In this document: one piece after another, positions 1-11,589 of the stretch | Layout of the letters: every line of letters begins with the position of its first letter | How positions within the stretch are numbered: the first letter of the stretch is position 1 | Origin: Pseudopyrenochaeta lycopersici | Lineage: Eukaryota > Ascomycota > Dothideomycetes > Pleosporales > Pseudopyrenochaetaceae | DNA: 64,000 nucleotides | Assembly: GCA_003313425.1 (NCBI GenBank) | Contig: NHZP01000042.1 | Span: 124,001 to 188,000 of the forward strand | Reading direction: 5' to 3' | Notes under the pieces: generated by a model | Told to the model about the DNA's origin: nothing | Seen by the model: the letters and a program-made list of their open reading frames with translations, nothing else | The model's database searches: none | Translations under genes and position numbers: made by a program

Positions 1-75
1 TTTAATATGGCAGACACACAAAATAAGTGAGGTGTATCGCAACCGTCGGCCGCTCCGAACAAGTCCTTGCTGTTC

Positions 76-300
76 TTATAGCAGATTAATTTTATAAATT
101 ATAGCAATATTCGTTGTGCGCATTAGGCAAGCCCACAAAGTTTGTTCCACTCTGTATCCTTTGACTTCTTGTTTTGCTGTGACAACGCGGCGAAACCACT
201 TTTCAGCAGCATCGAAACATCTCCGTTCGTACAGTTCCTCTGCTCTGGAGCCCATAGCCTCGACCAAATAGATTATTTCATATGCTGGAATCTTTTTCAT
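76..300 (-). pseudogene. TPR-like fragment, C-terminal scrap
   Basis: The minus strand encodes a short stretch with the tetratricopeptide pattern (AEELYERRCFDAAEKWFRR, then TLWACLM), like the last repeat of fungal NLR/TPR proteins. It runs to a stop near 76. Its apparent upstream part is antisense of a hAT fragment, so only about 70 residues look genuine. No domain beyond one or two helices can be seen. I read it as a gene end cut by a transposon remnant. Confidence 0.4.
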
Positions 301-326
301 GCTTCGGAGTTTCCTAATCAACTTTG

Positions 327-545
327 ATGCTATTAAACGCCGCCTTCGCTGCTCTGGCCATATTATCAATCTCATTGCTCGCCATCTTCTTTTCGGCGTG
401 GACCCAGATTTATTCGAAATGGAGGATCAGATGCCAAAAAACATCAAAGAGAGTTTGAGGCATTGGAAAAAAAGGACCGGTCGAAACTTGAAAACCTGGT
501 TGTTTGGACGTATTCAAGCCCCAAACGACGAGCTAGATGGATCGC
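327..545 (+). pseudogene. hAT transposase fragment
   Basis: The frame opening at 299 encodes RRLRCSGHIINLIARHLLFG followed by an FEMED..MPKNIKESLRHWKK segment. This lines up with residues of the intact hAT-1 transposase in this window (RRLRCAGHIINLIARHLLFG, FEFEDAIPGNMRDELKRW, coded near 27930-28060). Only this central hAT block remains. The rest of the 206-codon frame, to 919, shows no family resemblance. It is a decayed relative of hAT-1, too divergent to be a fragment of that copy. Confidence 0.75.
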
Positions 546-1050
546 AGGTAAGTTTACTGCCCTTAACCATCGAGCAGTATCGAGGGGTCTATGCTCGCAT
601 GCAGCAACATCCGGACGTCCTTCGTACGGTGAGGACTGAGTCTCGGCGTACCTACTTCTCCGCTGATGTGATTGTAGGCTGTTCGGAAGGATCTAAAGAT
701 GCGGCGTGCCTGATAGCAGGTATCACTAAGGGACAGAATCACAACAGGAGTTTAGTAGGTTCAGCTACAGGTCATTTCATTATCAAGAGAGAGAGAGACT
801 CTTCGCTGCCGAGCAGCGAAGCAGCACTGCAGACTATATATACTAGTCTGACCCCGCACGAGATGACGCCAGTGCAGTATGGGACGACCCGGGGCCTTGT
901 GCTGACAATAATAAATTAATAATATTGTAAAAAGCAGGGAGCAAACGCTAGGTAACCTCTACCCCCCGACTCTCTATCTTAAGAGCCCACCAGCTCCCTA
1001 GGTTCCAACCGCACTCCTAGCAGATGTATACAGCTATGTTGTGCAACTAT
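546..1050. other. intergenic, no gene seen
   Basis: No supported gene. It contains a short GA microsatellite near 786-798 and the 3' flank of the convergent minus-strand hydrolase gene. Confidence 0.5.
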
Positions 1051-4000
1051 TCAGCCCCAATCAGGTGAGCAGTCGTTCAGGGCATCGTTGCGGTTCAGCT
1101 GATCTCTCCACTTTTTCCCGTTCTGATCCTCCATGTCCGAACACAAGCATAGTGCGTAATTTCCGAACCGTGAAGAGGGGTCAATAGTGTCAGCACTGCC
1201 AACTACCTTCCAGAAAAAGCCCGCCCCAGATTCGGTTTTCAGATAGCACACGGGAATGTTAAAGGTGCCCACTTGTCTCGGCGTCAGATCCCTCCAGGTC
1301 TGCCAATTGGGGTTCGAGATCAGGTCGTCCAGGTTCGCACCTTGATCGTAACTATAGCCATACTTTTCGTGCGTATCAATAGAACTTCTGATGACGTCGG
1401 TCACAGAGAAGGTCACATTGAGATCGGCCAAATTCTTGAATCCAGGAGGGTCTCGTTGAGTGTATGTCGTTTCCCCAATGTTTATCGTGGGTTCCATACT
1501 ATAGAAAAGAGTATAAGCATTGTATCCCCGTGCATTTGAGGTTGTGAAACAAACCTAAGGAGAACGTATCCCCAGCCATCGTAGTAGGTCATTTGGTCCC
1601 ATGCGAAGTCGCTTGACCCGGCTCCTTCGTCGTCTAACGCCAGCGTATCAGCTTTGGGATCGATTGGAGATGTTCGATATACTTACATTCTTCCTTGGTC
1701 ATGGCGTGACCGATGATAGTAACAATCGATCCCTTCCAGGAGTAGTCGAGGATAGCGGCGTGTAGGAAGTTGGCGAAGAAGTCACCAAGCTCTATGGAGC
1801 TGATGCTGTCATATTCCGAATTAGTGTTGAGCACCGGGATTTGCCTGGTGTCGAGCCATCTGCCGTCCCTGAAAAGCTCGTCTAGCACAAGTCTGCCCCC
1901 TTCCTCTGGCTCATATTGCCCCGCTCCAAGGAGACTGTTGTTTATGTCCTCGATCGCCGCGCGCGCCGAGCTAATAAACTTCGCCGCGACCCTGTTGGGG
2001 AACTATCGTTAGCATCCATACTTTTGTAAGGGTAACATGGGATAACATGGAGATAGAGAGAGGTCAGGAGAAGGGATAATGGGATAGGGGCGGGAAGTAT
2101 ACTTTGAGAGTTGATCTGTTTTGTCAATTACGCCGTCAGTTGTGGTCAAGGCTGACTCGATCGCCCCAGACACAACCCCGTACATTCCGCTCCCTAACTC
2201 CACGCCTGCGCTATCTCCAGCGAAGGTCGTGAATGTGTCGACGATGCCATTGATGTTGCTAAAAAGTTGAGCCAAACCTACATCTTCGAGATTCTCGCCT
2301 GGGAAGTACCGACTGAGAGCCTCTTGGAGAATGGCGAAACTTAACCCAGCAGAGTCAATCGCCTCGTCGAGTCTGTGATAGTAACCCTGCAGGTTCTTCA
2401 TAGCCTTCATGATGAGATGTGCGCGCCCACTCCCTTTTTCTGTGTTGTAGGCATGACAGTTGTCGGGCACATCACAGTCGCCATGCACGGTGCAGTCGAG
2501 GCTGTCGGTCCCCCAGTCGCTAGCAAAACCCTTGGCTACATTGCCTGTGGCGTCGTCGTCGTAAGTAAGCCAATTGGTTAAATATTCACCGGCATCTGTC
2601 TGGTCCCACAGATCTGCGGGGAAATCGCCCGATTCATCGTGCTCTGTTATACGAATTATCAGTTGAAATCCAAAGCTGCCGGATATGAAGACTGACCTGT
2701 AACCTCATCGCAGGATGAGTCGCCATTGAGGCCGCCGCCTCCGCCGCCTCCGCCATTACCAGGGAGATTCACAAACGGCGGTTTCCAGTTGCATGTATTG
2801 AGGTATGCATATACTGCACCGTTCTCAGAGACAGTCAGGTAATCCGCCTTTCCATCTCCATCAATGTCCGCGTAGTATACCATGCCCTGGGAGCTCATGC
2901 CCGAGGCGACTGTACCCAGGTTGGCCCAGTTCCTGACTCGACCACGATCGGGAATGTTTCCGGTATTGTTGAAGGCTTTGGCAGAACCGCCACTGTACTG
3001 GATTATGTAGTCTAGGGAAGGTTATTAAATTTGCATGTATATTTCTGGAGCGGGATCAAGTTACCATCCAGACCGTCACCATTGATGTCTGCAAACCGGA
3101 TCTTACTGCTTGATTCGCCGACACCAGTGGCTATCGTCTCCTTGTTCCTCCAGAGCTGCGAAGGAGGGAAGCTACCCGATTTCGGGCAGGTATTGAGCCA
3201 ACAGTTTACCGCGCCGCCGTCATAAATGACGAGGAAGTCAGAACAACCATCCCCGTTGAGATCTGCAAACGAGACCTTGCGTCCCCGCTCACCAACTCCA
3301 GGAGAAATGGTGTAGGGACCGCTCCAGAGACGATTGCCGTTGTCTTTGCCGATGTTTCCGTTGTTCAAATAGCCCTTGACGGCACCTCCACCGTAAATGA
3401 CCAAGTAATCGTCCAAGCCATCGCCGTTAATGTCGTGGAATTCGATACGCGATGAGGTGAGGTCCTCGTCTAGGCCTGGGGCAATCTCTCCTACGTCATC
3501 CCATTTGTCCTGGCCTCGGTTGACCCATGCACGAGCACGCCCATTGTGATCGACGACGACAATATCAACACCCTTGGTAGCGGAGACTTTGGCGAAGCGA
3601 ATAGCTCTTCCCTTGGACCCGACGATGCCATTGTTCTTCCACATCCGGATACTTCCATCATTCGAAACGGCCAAAAAATCGGGAAGACCTAAATTGGGCG
3701 TACAAGTCAGTGATACGTGTTTTTACTAAAGCGTAGGGATATGAGAAGGGAGCGATACTCGAACGGTTCGTATCGCGTCTGCACAATATGCAGGATATGC
3801 ACCCCGGGCTTACTTACCGTCTCCATCCATGTCGGCAAACCGTATCATGTCACCGGTCACACCTGAGACCCCTGGGACAATAGTGCCGAGCGAGTCCCAG
3901 TTACTTCGGTCACCCCCTCCGTCGTTCAAGGCTCCAGTGTTTGACCAAGCTCGAACGGCACCGCCTTCGTATATGACGAGGTAGTCTAAGCAACGTTAGC

Positions 4001-5455
4001 CTATGACCAAGTAAGTGTCTAGGGCAGAATCAACTTACCCGCAAGCCCATCTCCATCAATGTCCTGGATCGAGGCTCGATTGGCAGGCATTCCTGCCGGT
4101 CCAGGTGCAATAGTCTCTATGCCCTCCCAATTCACCCTGTCGCTGTCCTTGCCGTTGTTGTGAGAATTCTGAGCCCATTTAACAGCGCCACCGGAATATA
4201 CAAGAACGTAGTCTGCGTAACCATCGCCATCGATATCCTGGAAGTGGATAATGTCACTGTGTTCGTCTCTCGTAGCCCATTCGGGATCGAGGGCCTCGAA
4301 TTTCTTGCCATTGTCGACGTTCTTCCACACCTTGGCCTTGCCATCCTTGTACAGGGCAATCATGTCCGCCTTGCCATCGCCGTCGACGTCTACCATGCGG
4401 ACCATGTCACCGCTGACGCCCGTCCACGCTGGGTTTACACTTCCCAGACTTGTCCATTGGTTGGGCTTCCCACCGTTGATCCAGGCGGAGACAGCGCCGC
4501 CATCATAGGCAAGAATGTAGTCGGCTAAGCCGTCGTTGTTAAGGTCAGCCAAGATGACCTTATCACGCGATGCACCGGCCGGACCAGTCATGACGGTACC
4601 GACTTCCTCCCAGACGGAGATTCCGTCAAAGACCTTGCCTTGGGCTTCCCAGTTCCCAGTCCCACAGCTACCGTCGACAACGCCACCACCACCGGAGTTA
4701 CTGTCGGAACCAAGGCCAATGTTGCTGGGCAGCTTGCTAGCATCGACTTTGGTGGGCTGCGAGATCCAGCCACGTTCGTGCGCTTCCAAGATTCCATTGA
4801 ACCATGCCACGGCCATCTTCTCGTAGCCTTGGTCGTTGGGGTGCTTCCGATCAGAGAGATCGCCGGCAGTGATTTGCGTTGGCACAGAGAGAACGTGCTG
4901 ACCGGCTCCTTGCTTACGTTTGATGATGGTTCCGAGCTGAGCGTTGAATGTATCGGTTCTTCGCTGCATGCCTGGATCATTGGCCCAGATGACAGGCATA
5001 ACGAGGGCGACAGCCTTGGGGGAGCCTTTCCAGATATCGTCCATGATCCCCTCGATCAGGTCTGTTGCGATGCCCAAATCAATCTGTTTGTCCATGTTGT
5101 TGGTACCGGCATGGACGAGCACGATGTTGGGCTGCGCCGCAATAGACAGCTTGAGAAACTCCCTGATCTGCGCAAGGTACTTCCCGCTATGGCCCTGGTG
5201 GTCACCGTCGACGGGCATCTTGGGGGACTTCTGGGTGCCAATCATATCAACTGTGCTGTCGTCGTAGGCCAGGAGCTTCTGTCTCAAGCGTTTGCGGTAG
5301 CCGTTTCCATCAGATGCACCGTTTCCCTTGGTGATGGAGTCGCCAAGGGGCATGATGCGGAGGTCGGGTAAGGACTGGCTGGCGACGAGTGGTATGACTG
5401 TACATAGCAAAACAATTGCCCAAGTCAAGGCGTGACATAAGGGGGAGTACCCCAT
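1051..5455 (-). CDS. Secreted SGNH/GDSL hydrolase with FG-GAP (VCBS) repeats, 8 exons, 1298 aa
   Basis: Exons by splice consensus and frame: 5455-4039, 3985-3818, 3688-3065, 3011-2697, 2643-2103, 1991-1687, 1633-1555, 1498-1051. They sum to 3897 nt with all phases agreeing. The ATG is followed by a clear signal peptide (LTWAIVLLCTVIPLVASQS). An SGNH hydrolase follows, with block I GDSITKG, block III GTNN and catalytic D-x-x-H (DRKHPN), so the active site looks complete. Then come about nine FG-GAP units with calcium-loop motifs such as DIDGDGYADY and DLNNDGLADY, a poly-Gly linker, and a roughly 450-residue C-terminal region I do not recognise. The family suggests an extracellular esterase on a beta-propeller-like scaffold; the substrate is unknown. 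Introns 1-3 all fall inside the calcium loops in phase 1. Confidence 0.88.
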
Positions 5456-5560
5456 GGTGAACGTGAACCCGTTGGAGTCGTAAACGAAAGGACGAAAGCA
5501 AAGGACGAAGTGAAGGTCTTCAGCTCATAGGGTGAAAACATCGAAAACTGGCGACTACAA

Positions 5561-5570
5561 CACTTATAAA
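5561..5570 (-). promoter_or_regulatory. TATA-like box of the SGNH hydrolase gene
   Basis: The minus strand reads TTTATAAGTG about 110 bases upstream of the start codon at 5455, a plausible TATA position for a fungal gene. Supported by position and motif only. Confidence 0.35.
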
Positions 5571-6129
5571 CATTCCGTGTTGCTGAACAAAATTGCTCGT
5601 TTGATTCATAGGTTTCCATTGTGTTGGTGTACGGACGTTCGATACCGATAAATCCAGCTTGTAAAGCGCTAGGCCCCGAACTAACGTACGCGCTTAGTGG
5701 ACGCCGTGGACGCCGTATGCTACGAAGTTACGGTCACCATTCCAACGATCTCACACATGGCTCAACCGTCTAGTCTGCGGTCAGGCGTGCAAAGACCAAT
5801 CTGCATGCCCCACAAAAACTGACTCAGTGGTTACTATTCTTACAATTCTCCGTCTTGGTCCGACGCTACCTGAACCCTTGGGTTCGATATAGTCTGTTCT
5901 GTTATAGTCTTGCGAACCTTTTGCTCGTGGCTCATGAATTACTACTTTGGGACGGTTAGATTCAGCGACAGTCTACCTACCGCGCTATGTAGGTAGATAC
6001 GCGTAAATCAAATTAGGTGATTGGTTCTCATCAGGAAGCTGTTACGATCCTGAGGAACACCGAACGTAGGGCGACAATTACGAGCCAGTGCGGCACGGTC
6101 GCGGCACGGTCGACCCACACGGAAAGAAG
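5571..6129. other. intergenic, promoter side of the hydrolase gene
   Basis: No gene seen. There is a small hairpin at 5972-5997 (TCTACCTAC / GTAGGTAGA) and a short direct repeat of CGGCACGGTCG near 6092-6112. Confidence 0.4.
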
Positions 6130-6682
6130 CGGCAAATTTCCGCTATACCACTGCTTGGCGTAATAATTTCCCATCTACCACTGTTTTGAGTACACTACCA
6201 CACACGTGACGTCAGCTCAAAAAATATCCCAAAGGTCACTGTTTCTATCCCAAATGCCATCGTTTTATTAGTGGGCTTCGCGCCTCCCCCAGACGCTCTC
6301 GAGCAGTAGACAAAAGCATTTTTACATAAAAAGAGAGTCTGTATTATGATGTCGTTATTTTTGGTGTTGGGTGGTAGGACTTGTTATTGGCGTCAGAATG
6401 CGTTGAGTCTTAAATCGCGTTGGATGCGTTTTGGGCTGTCGGCCGCCTAGCTTGATGGAGGCCAAATAAGTTGGGAGCAACCGCCTATAATCTGGGGGCA
6501 ACCGACCGTATTGTTGACACGGGGCTACTAAATTTTAGTGGGTCAGAATCAGTGGCATCTGGGATAAAAACAGTGACATTTGGGATATTTTTTGAGCTGA
6601 CGTCACGTGTGTGGTAGTGTACTCAAAACAGTGGTAGATGGGAAATTATTACGCCAAGCAGTGGTATAGCGGAAATTTGCCG
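6130..6682. mobile_element. MITE-like element with 130-bp inverted arms
   Basis: The left arm (6130-6259) and right arm (6553-6682) are inverted copies matching at 127 of 130 positions by eye, both starting CGGCAAATTTCCGCTATACC from the outside. The roughly 293-bp core has no coding frame but carries two similar GCAACCG-containing blocks near 6477-6510. Each arm carries CACGTGACGTCA, an E-box overlapping a CRE palindrome. Flanking bases show no convincing target-site duplication, so the superfamily is unassigned. A more diverged single arm occurs at 52284-52413. Being non-coding, it would need a transposase in trans. Confidence 0.85.
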
Positions 6683-9400
6683 AATACCAGTAGCTATAGA
6701 TAGTTTAAGGCCTTATAAATCACTCCACCAAAAAAAAAACTGCAAAAACAGCTATAGTATGAGGCTCAATAGCCTCAATTTAGTTGTGCGTTTTGGAGTT
6801 CGGGTGTTCGTTACGGGGTGAACCTCGGTAATTGGCATAGCTCAGGTGGTCCGTGGGCGGCTGTTTTTGACGGTGCGTGGGATATTGCAGGATTGAGTCT
6901 GGCCTCCTTGAAGTAGCACAGACCATTAAGCTCGGCACGGTAGTGTTCGGCCACCCCCAATGCAATTTTTCAGGCGACTTGACTGATAGAAGGTACCGGA
7001 GCGCTGCATTGTTCTACTTGAGGATGTTGATGTAGCCAGCCTGAATCGTACACAAGACAGCAATGCGGATGCTAGACGAAGCCTTAGTAGGTATAACAGC
7101 ATGAGCAAGCAGCTCGCTCGGCTCGTCACGTCCACAATCATGTGAAGTCTCTGGCCATGAATTAGCAAGAATGCAAAAATATACTTTGGCTCGCTCGTGG
7201 ATGTCGACCTCGACTGAGGCCGCCCTGTCAGCGGCATACTTAAAGCTCTTCTCTCCCTCTTCCCAGACCACAAACCCCATGAATGAGGACCAGTTCCCCC
7301 CCCCCCCCCCACCTACTTCCTCCTCCTCGTTATACCACGGCCGTCTATCGCGTTCCTTCCTATCCGCCGTAGTTTCAGCATTAACCCTACTCCCTTTACT
7401 ACCTTTACTAGTACATCTCTTAGTGCCCGCCATCGTGTGCCGCCGCCTGGCTGTCGAAGATTCTTCTGATGACAGCAAATACACAGAGTCTGATATAGAC
7501 TGCAGTGCTGATTCAGATACAGATTACCTATAAGTCATGGTTGGCTTTGTCATGTTCAACCGCGCTGAAAGGTTTCGCGCTGTCAGATTTTTTTTGAATG
7601 TTTTTTTGGTCAGAAGGGGTGATGATTGATTGTTTCTGTCTGTTCCTTTCTTCTATAGCTCCTCTGCTTCCGGAGGTTCCGTAGATCGCAATAGTTATCG
7701 GTCCTACTATTTATCGCTCTTTCCTTGTATTTGACAATCTGACACGGGCACACAGGGTTTTCATGCACCTTGCGCAATTAACTAGAGCTTGGTTGGCTCA
7801 GTGAAGCGACCGGATTCGAATGGAGAAATATGCAGCAGTACATGCATAAGCTCCACGAGGCTGCACAGCCCGCTCTTGTGATGTAGAAAGTGTGGTGATT
7901 CCATCTTCAGCTCAACGAGGCTGAGAATGCAGGTCCATACTCTCCAGGTTCTTGAACCAAATTGAGCAAACGAAGCCCTCCACCTCCAGTTTGGCCAATA
8001 CCCGATTTCCAGCCTTTACAAATCGATCCTATTACGAAGAATCTCCACAAGATATGATTGGCGGTTGAGTGCCTCACCAATCATATACCTAAGTAGGTCA
8101 GCGACTCTGGATGTATGGCGAGACTTTCTTGAATCGGTTCATCGAGTGGAGGTTCGCAGCCACCAGACAAGAAGAAATGCTGGGCTGGTTGACACTAACT
8201 ACTGGACAGGAGGATGTATGCTAAATCAAATGCCCATTTGCGTTGCATTTTACTTATGCAGGAATCAACATGGTTCGGCAGAATTTATCGTCCTGAGACT
8301 TCAGAGCGTGGCCACGAGCGCGGCACTTAATTGGCGGACAAGTGCTCCGCCAATTGATCAACAGATTAAATCGACGAAATCCCTATATTCATTCCGACCG
8401 ATGAGCGTACCTTATCGCAAACCACGCCCGAACGTCATCCGTTCCGAGCGCTCAAAGCCGTTTGCAGGTCTTTTCTACATTATCCATTTATGAGGAAATG
8501 TCTTCATTAACGTTGCCTCGCTTGTAGATATTTGTAACACCTATCAATCTTCAAGGCCTCTACATCCGCTTGCTCTGCCATTAGAGGAAGTAGTGCAGCT
8601 AGGTCAGCTTCTGAAACGATCAGCCCATACTTCCGATCAATAATGACTAAATAGCATCTTAAGGTTGCTCTTCAAATGTCTGGAGAACTCGCCTGGAGGT
8701 TCTGTAAATTCTCTCGGGAAGGCAGCTGTGAAATACCATGTCTTTCTCCATCGCCATCGTCTCGCGCTTTATTATCCCTGAATTCTATAGTGCCTCATTG
8801 CCATTCGACGCTCTCTGGGCCTCAGATCTAATGTTGAAGGCATGATCAGAGGAAGGAATGGGACTGACAAAGGTACGAAGTTCTGCGAAAATTCTGGGAG
8901 AGAAACTGAGTAGAGCTGGCTGATTACGATTGAAGGTGATACCTAGATCGCAATACAGAAAGGTCGCATTAGATGTCTCGGGGTTTTTTGGCAGGCAGCC
9001 CGGTACTCAAATTGTAACGTTCATATGTAGCAGTTTCGACCATGAAACACTTGTTGGGCATGTCAAATGGCTTAGTGGGTTTCACTCGCGAGAAGTGACG
9101 ATAATGAGGTACGTACATACCTTATTTGATCAAAGCAGTTCCGACTATGGAACACGAAGAGCATGTTAAACAGCTTGGCGCGTTCCATAGGCGGTATGGC
9201 CAAAATGCGGGAAGTTGCTATTTTTGAATTTTTGAATCCTTTCACGCTCGACAGAACATGCCTGTGGCGAAACGATTTGTGAAGGAGCGCAACGCCCAAC
9301 CATAAGGCGTCCAAGGAACCTCCCGTAACAAGGGACAAGGCACGACATCAGGACAACATGGGTTTAACTTCAGGCGGTTAGGCACACATGTACATATATA
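6683..9400. other. long intergenic stretch, no supported gene
   Basis: Open frames here (7014-7484 minus, 7171-7533 plus, 8065-8493 plus, 8930-9338 on both strands) lack recognisable domains. The first two overlap antisense across a C-run at about 7298-7311, which produces the poly-Gly or poly-Pro in them. I see nothing else with confidence. Confidence 0.4.
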
Positions 9401-9412
9401 TCAACTAAGGAG

Positions 9413-9450
9413 CTGGTCTGGTCTGAGGGTACAGACCAGACCAGACCAGG
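9413..9450. repeat. Perfect short inverted repeat (GGTCTGGTCTG / CAGACCAGACC)
   Basis: Arms of GGTCTGGTCTG and CAGACCAGACC flank a 5-7 base loop, with an extra ACCAG unit on the right. It lies immediately 5' of the putative remnant LTR and could be part of it or of the target. A role as a terminator or cruciform cannot be told. Confidence 0.6.
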
Positions 9451-9451
9451 T

Positions 9452-9584
9452 GTGTCGGATATCACGGTGGCTGAAGCATACATGTAACAGGCGTTGGGAA
9501 TGCGTACATATATATGAGGCATTCCGCCTGCATCTACAAAAACAACAATACAATCACTTGCTTCAACAGGTTATGAGCCCGGGT
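9452..9584 (+). mobile_element. Remnant Copia-type LTR 3' end plus primer-binding site
   Basis: The segment ending CTTCAACA at 9568 is followed at once by GGTTATGAGCCCGGGT (9569-9584). That is identical to the primer site after the 5' LTR of the intact Copia element at 33948-33963. The preceding 110-120 bases run from TG to CA and are not similar to the other LTR, so this would be a different family using the same primer. No internal coding region follows. The left edge is uncertain because no second LTR is present. Confidence 0.55.
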
Positions 9585-10440
9585 GTGCACATAATATCTG
9601 AGATTCTACACCCACAGCTAAGCTTCCGCAGCGAGTGATAACTCTATTGGCAAAAGAAGCTAACCTCTACCCTCACCAGCCATCAGCAACCTTCTAAATA
9701 TTATCGTTCTGCTCACTGCATCAATCTAAAAAAAAAGTTGCTTGCTCCTCTTGCTAAGTGCCTAGTGGTGTTAATCCCAATAATGGCTTGAACTTGTCCA
9801 GTTAGCCCGTCTCTGTAGGGAACAATCAATATTATTGTAAAGGTTATTTAGTTTGTATAAATTTCACAGGATCCACGTCAGACCGCAATTTATGGTAGCA
9901 ATTAAATAGCCAAGTTCTGAGCCGCTGATCATGGTCGTGGTATGGCAGATCTGCAGGTCCGCGCTGACTCCCGCAGATCGCGATCAACCTATCACAGCGG
10001 GACCATGAATCAAGGTCATTTCACGGCGTTCTCCATCATACCAACTGATGCCTAAAAACTGGAGGTGGCTGTTCGCCGAAGGTAACTGTCTATTGTTTGA
10101 TGACCTCATTGGCTTTCACATATAGTGAATAAATCGAGAGCTGGACAGGCGTGGATTGTAGTTCTCCCGTTCTGTTGCCCTAGAATTTACAGAGTCAACT
10201 CAACCATCGCATATGATCTTGTACTAACTTAGGCCAAAAGTCTATTCGCGTAACGCACGGGGCCCCGGACACCTCCAGCACGGCCAGTGCGACCGTAACT
10301 AGTACCGCCATGACTTACTTGGTAGATCAGTGCTGTGTCTCGCTGTGTCGTGGTCTTGCTGATCCATCTCCATGCGACCGGAAGTTACCGAATACCGTCA
10401 ACCCTTTCTTGATCCATCCGCTTTAGGCCTTGCTTCTCCC
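9585..10440. other. intergenic, no gene seen
   Basis: AT-rich DNA between the LTR remnant and the hydrophobin promoter. Nothing supported. Confidence 0.4.
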
Positions 10441-10446
10441 CGTCAG

Positions 10447-10456
10447 GTATAAATAT
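10447..10456 (+). promoter_or_regulatory. TATA box of the hydrophobin gene
   Basis: GTATAAATAT lies about 150 bases upstream of the ATG at 10602. The leader between them has CAACAACAACAAT-type CA-rich sequence, typical of highly expressed fungal genes. Supported by motif and spacing. Confidence 0.5.
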
Positions 10457-10601
10457 CACTTGCCCTGGTTTCTTAAGATCGAACATCCTATCATCATTAA
10501 CAACAACAACAATAACAGCTTTCGCACTCAAGCAAAATCCACAAACACACTCTCCAACTTCCCCCACTTTCACCATATTCAACCCATCGACAACCCTTCA
10601 A

Positions 10602-10986
10602 ATGTTCACTAAGGCCGTCATCCTCGCTCTTGCTGCTGTTGCTGTCGCCGTTCCCACCAATTGGGTGCGCCAGGATGGCGGCGACACCTGTGCCAACGGC
10701 AACACCGTCCATTGCTGCAACTCCGAGACCGTCAAGAAGTTGACTGGCCATGGGCTTATTCCCATCAATGCTGATCTTCAGAATCTCCTCGGCCAGTGTA
10801 ACGATGTCACTGTTGCCGTTCTTGGTGGCGCTGTTCCAATCAAGAACCTATGCTCCCAGCAGGCTGTTTGCTGTGGCGAGATTGAGCAGAATGTAATAAG
10901 GTCACCAAAGTCTCTTAAAGTTGTATTTACTAACAATAGCACTCCAGGGTCTCGTCAACCTCGGCTGCACCGCTCTCAACTTGTAG
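10602..10986 (+). CDS. Class I hydrophobin, 2 exons, 109 aa
   Basis: Exons 10602-10892 and 10948-10986. The 55-bp intron has a TTTACTAAC branch region and a CCAG acceptor. The product starts with a secretory signal (MFTKAVILALAAVAVAVP) and has the eight-cysteine hydrophobin pattern C-x7-CC-x26-C-x17-C-x5-CC-x12-C at about residues 30, 38, 39, 66, 84, 90, 91 and 104. These spacings fit class I, not the tighter class II. Hydrophobins self-assemble at air-water interfaces and coat spores and aerial hyphae. The eighth cysteine is only reached by splicing; unspliced reading gives an unrelated tail. No damage is seen, so it is probably functional. Confidence 0.92.
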
Positions 10987-11066
10987 ATACACATACCTAC
11001 AACGAGGTTAGTTTCGGGAAGCGGGCGACCAGGTTATTTGCAGCATTAGAAGGCAATGGATCCTAG

Positions 11067-11580
11067 CGTTGTTTGGGAATAGGAGGCGCCGAATAAGCCT
11101 TTCGCTTGTAATGATCCGTTATAATTGAGAATCGTTGATTGCTGTCCTCCACATTGTTCTCATTGTGAGCGATTTGGTCCACTTAAAATTTCGTTCCTTC
11201 ATCTGTTTGCCCCTCTATTTGGCGGCTCGTTTTGCCTTCGTATACGCTACCAGCTGGGACTGCGATTGGGACGACAGGGCTGCTGGAAACACGACCTGAT
11301 CGTCTTGAGTAAACTGTAAAAATAAGTAGAGGATGAAGGAGAATGGCATTGACGAAGAGGCTACGTCGCCTGTAAGATGTACTTTGTAGAGATAAGTCTC
11401 CTTTTTAAATCCTCCAACAAAGACGCCAGCCTCCCACACCATTCTTCCATTAAGCATTGTTGACCACATAGCCTCGCTTCCAGGTCAACGCCGCTGGCCA
11501 GTAATGAGCGGTTGAGTTTCCACCGTAACCAAGTTGTGTTCTGGTCGCGCTAGTGTGACACGCAGCGATTGGACTGCTAG
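11067..11580. other. intergenic, no gene seen
   Basis: 3' flank of the hydrophobin. The short frames on both strands (11125-11319 and 11215-11469) have no recognisable content. Confidence 0.4.
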
Positions 11581-11589
11581 ATGCAAGAG

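Noticed and set aside
4640..5371. 243-codon plus-strand frame
   Set aside because: Antisense to the SGNH catalytic domain, whose motifs and splicing are clear on the minus strand.
7014..7533. Overlapping frames on both strands with poly-Gly or poly-Pro
   Set aside because: The low-complexity tract comes from a C-run; no domain, and the two frames exclude each other.
7791..7825. tRNA-like B-box (GGATTCGAATGG)
   Set aside because: No acceptor stem or anticodon arm could be built around it.
8065..8493. 142-codon plus-strand frame
   Set aside because: No domain, no clear start context, composition like surrounding intergenic DNA.
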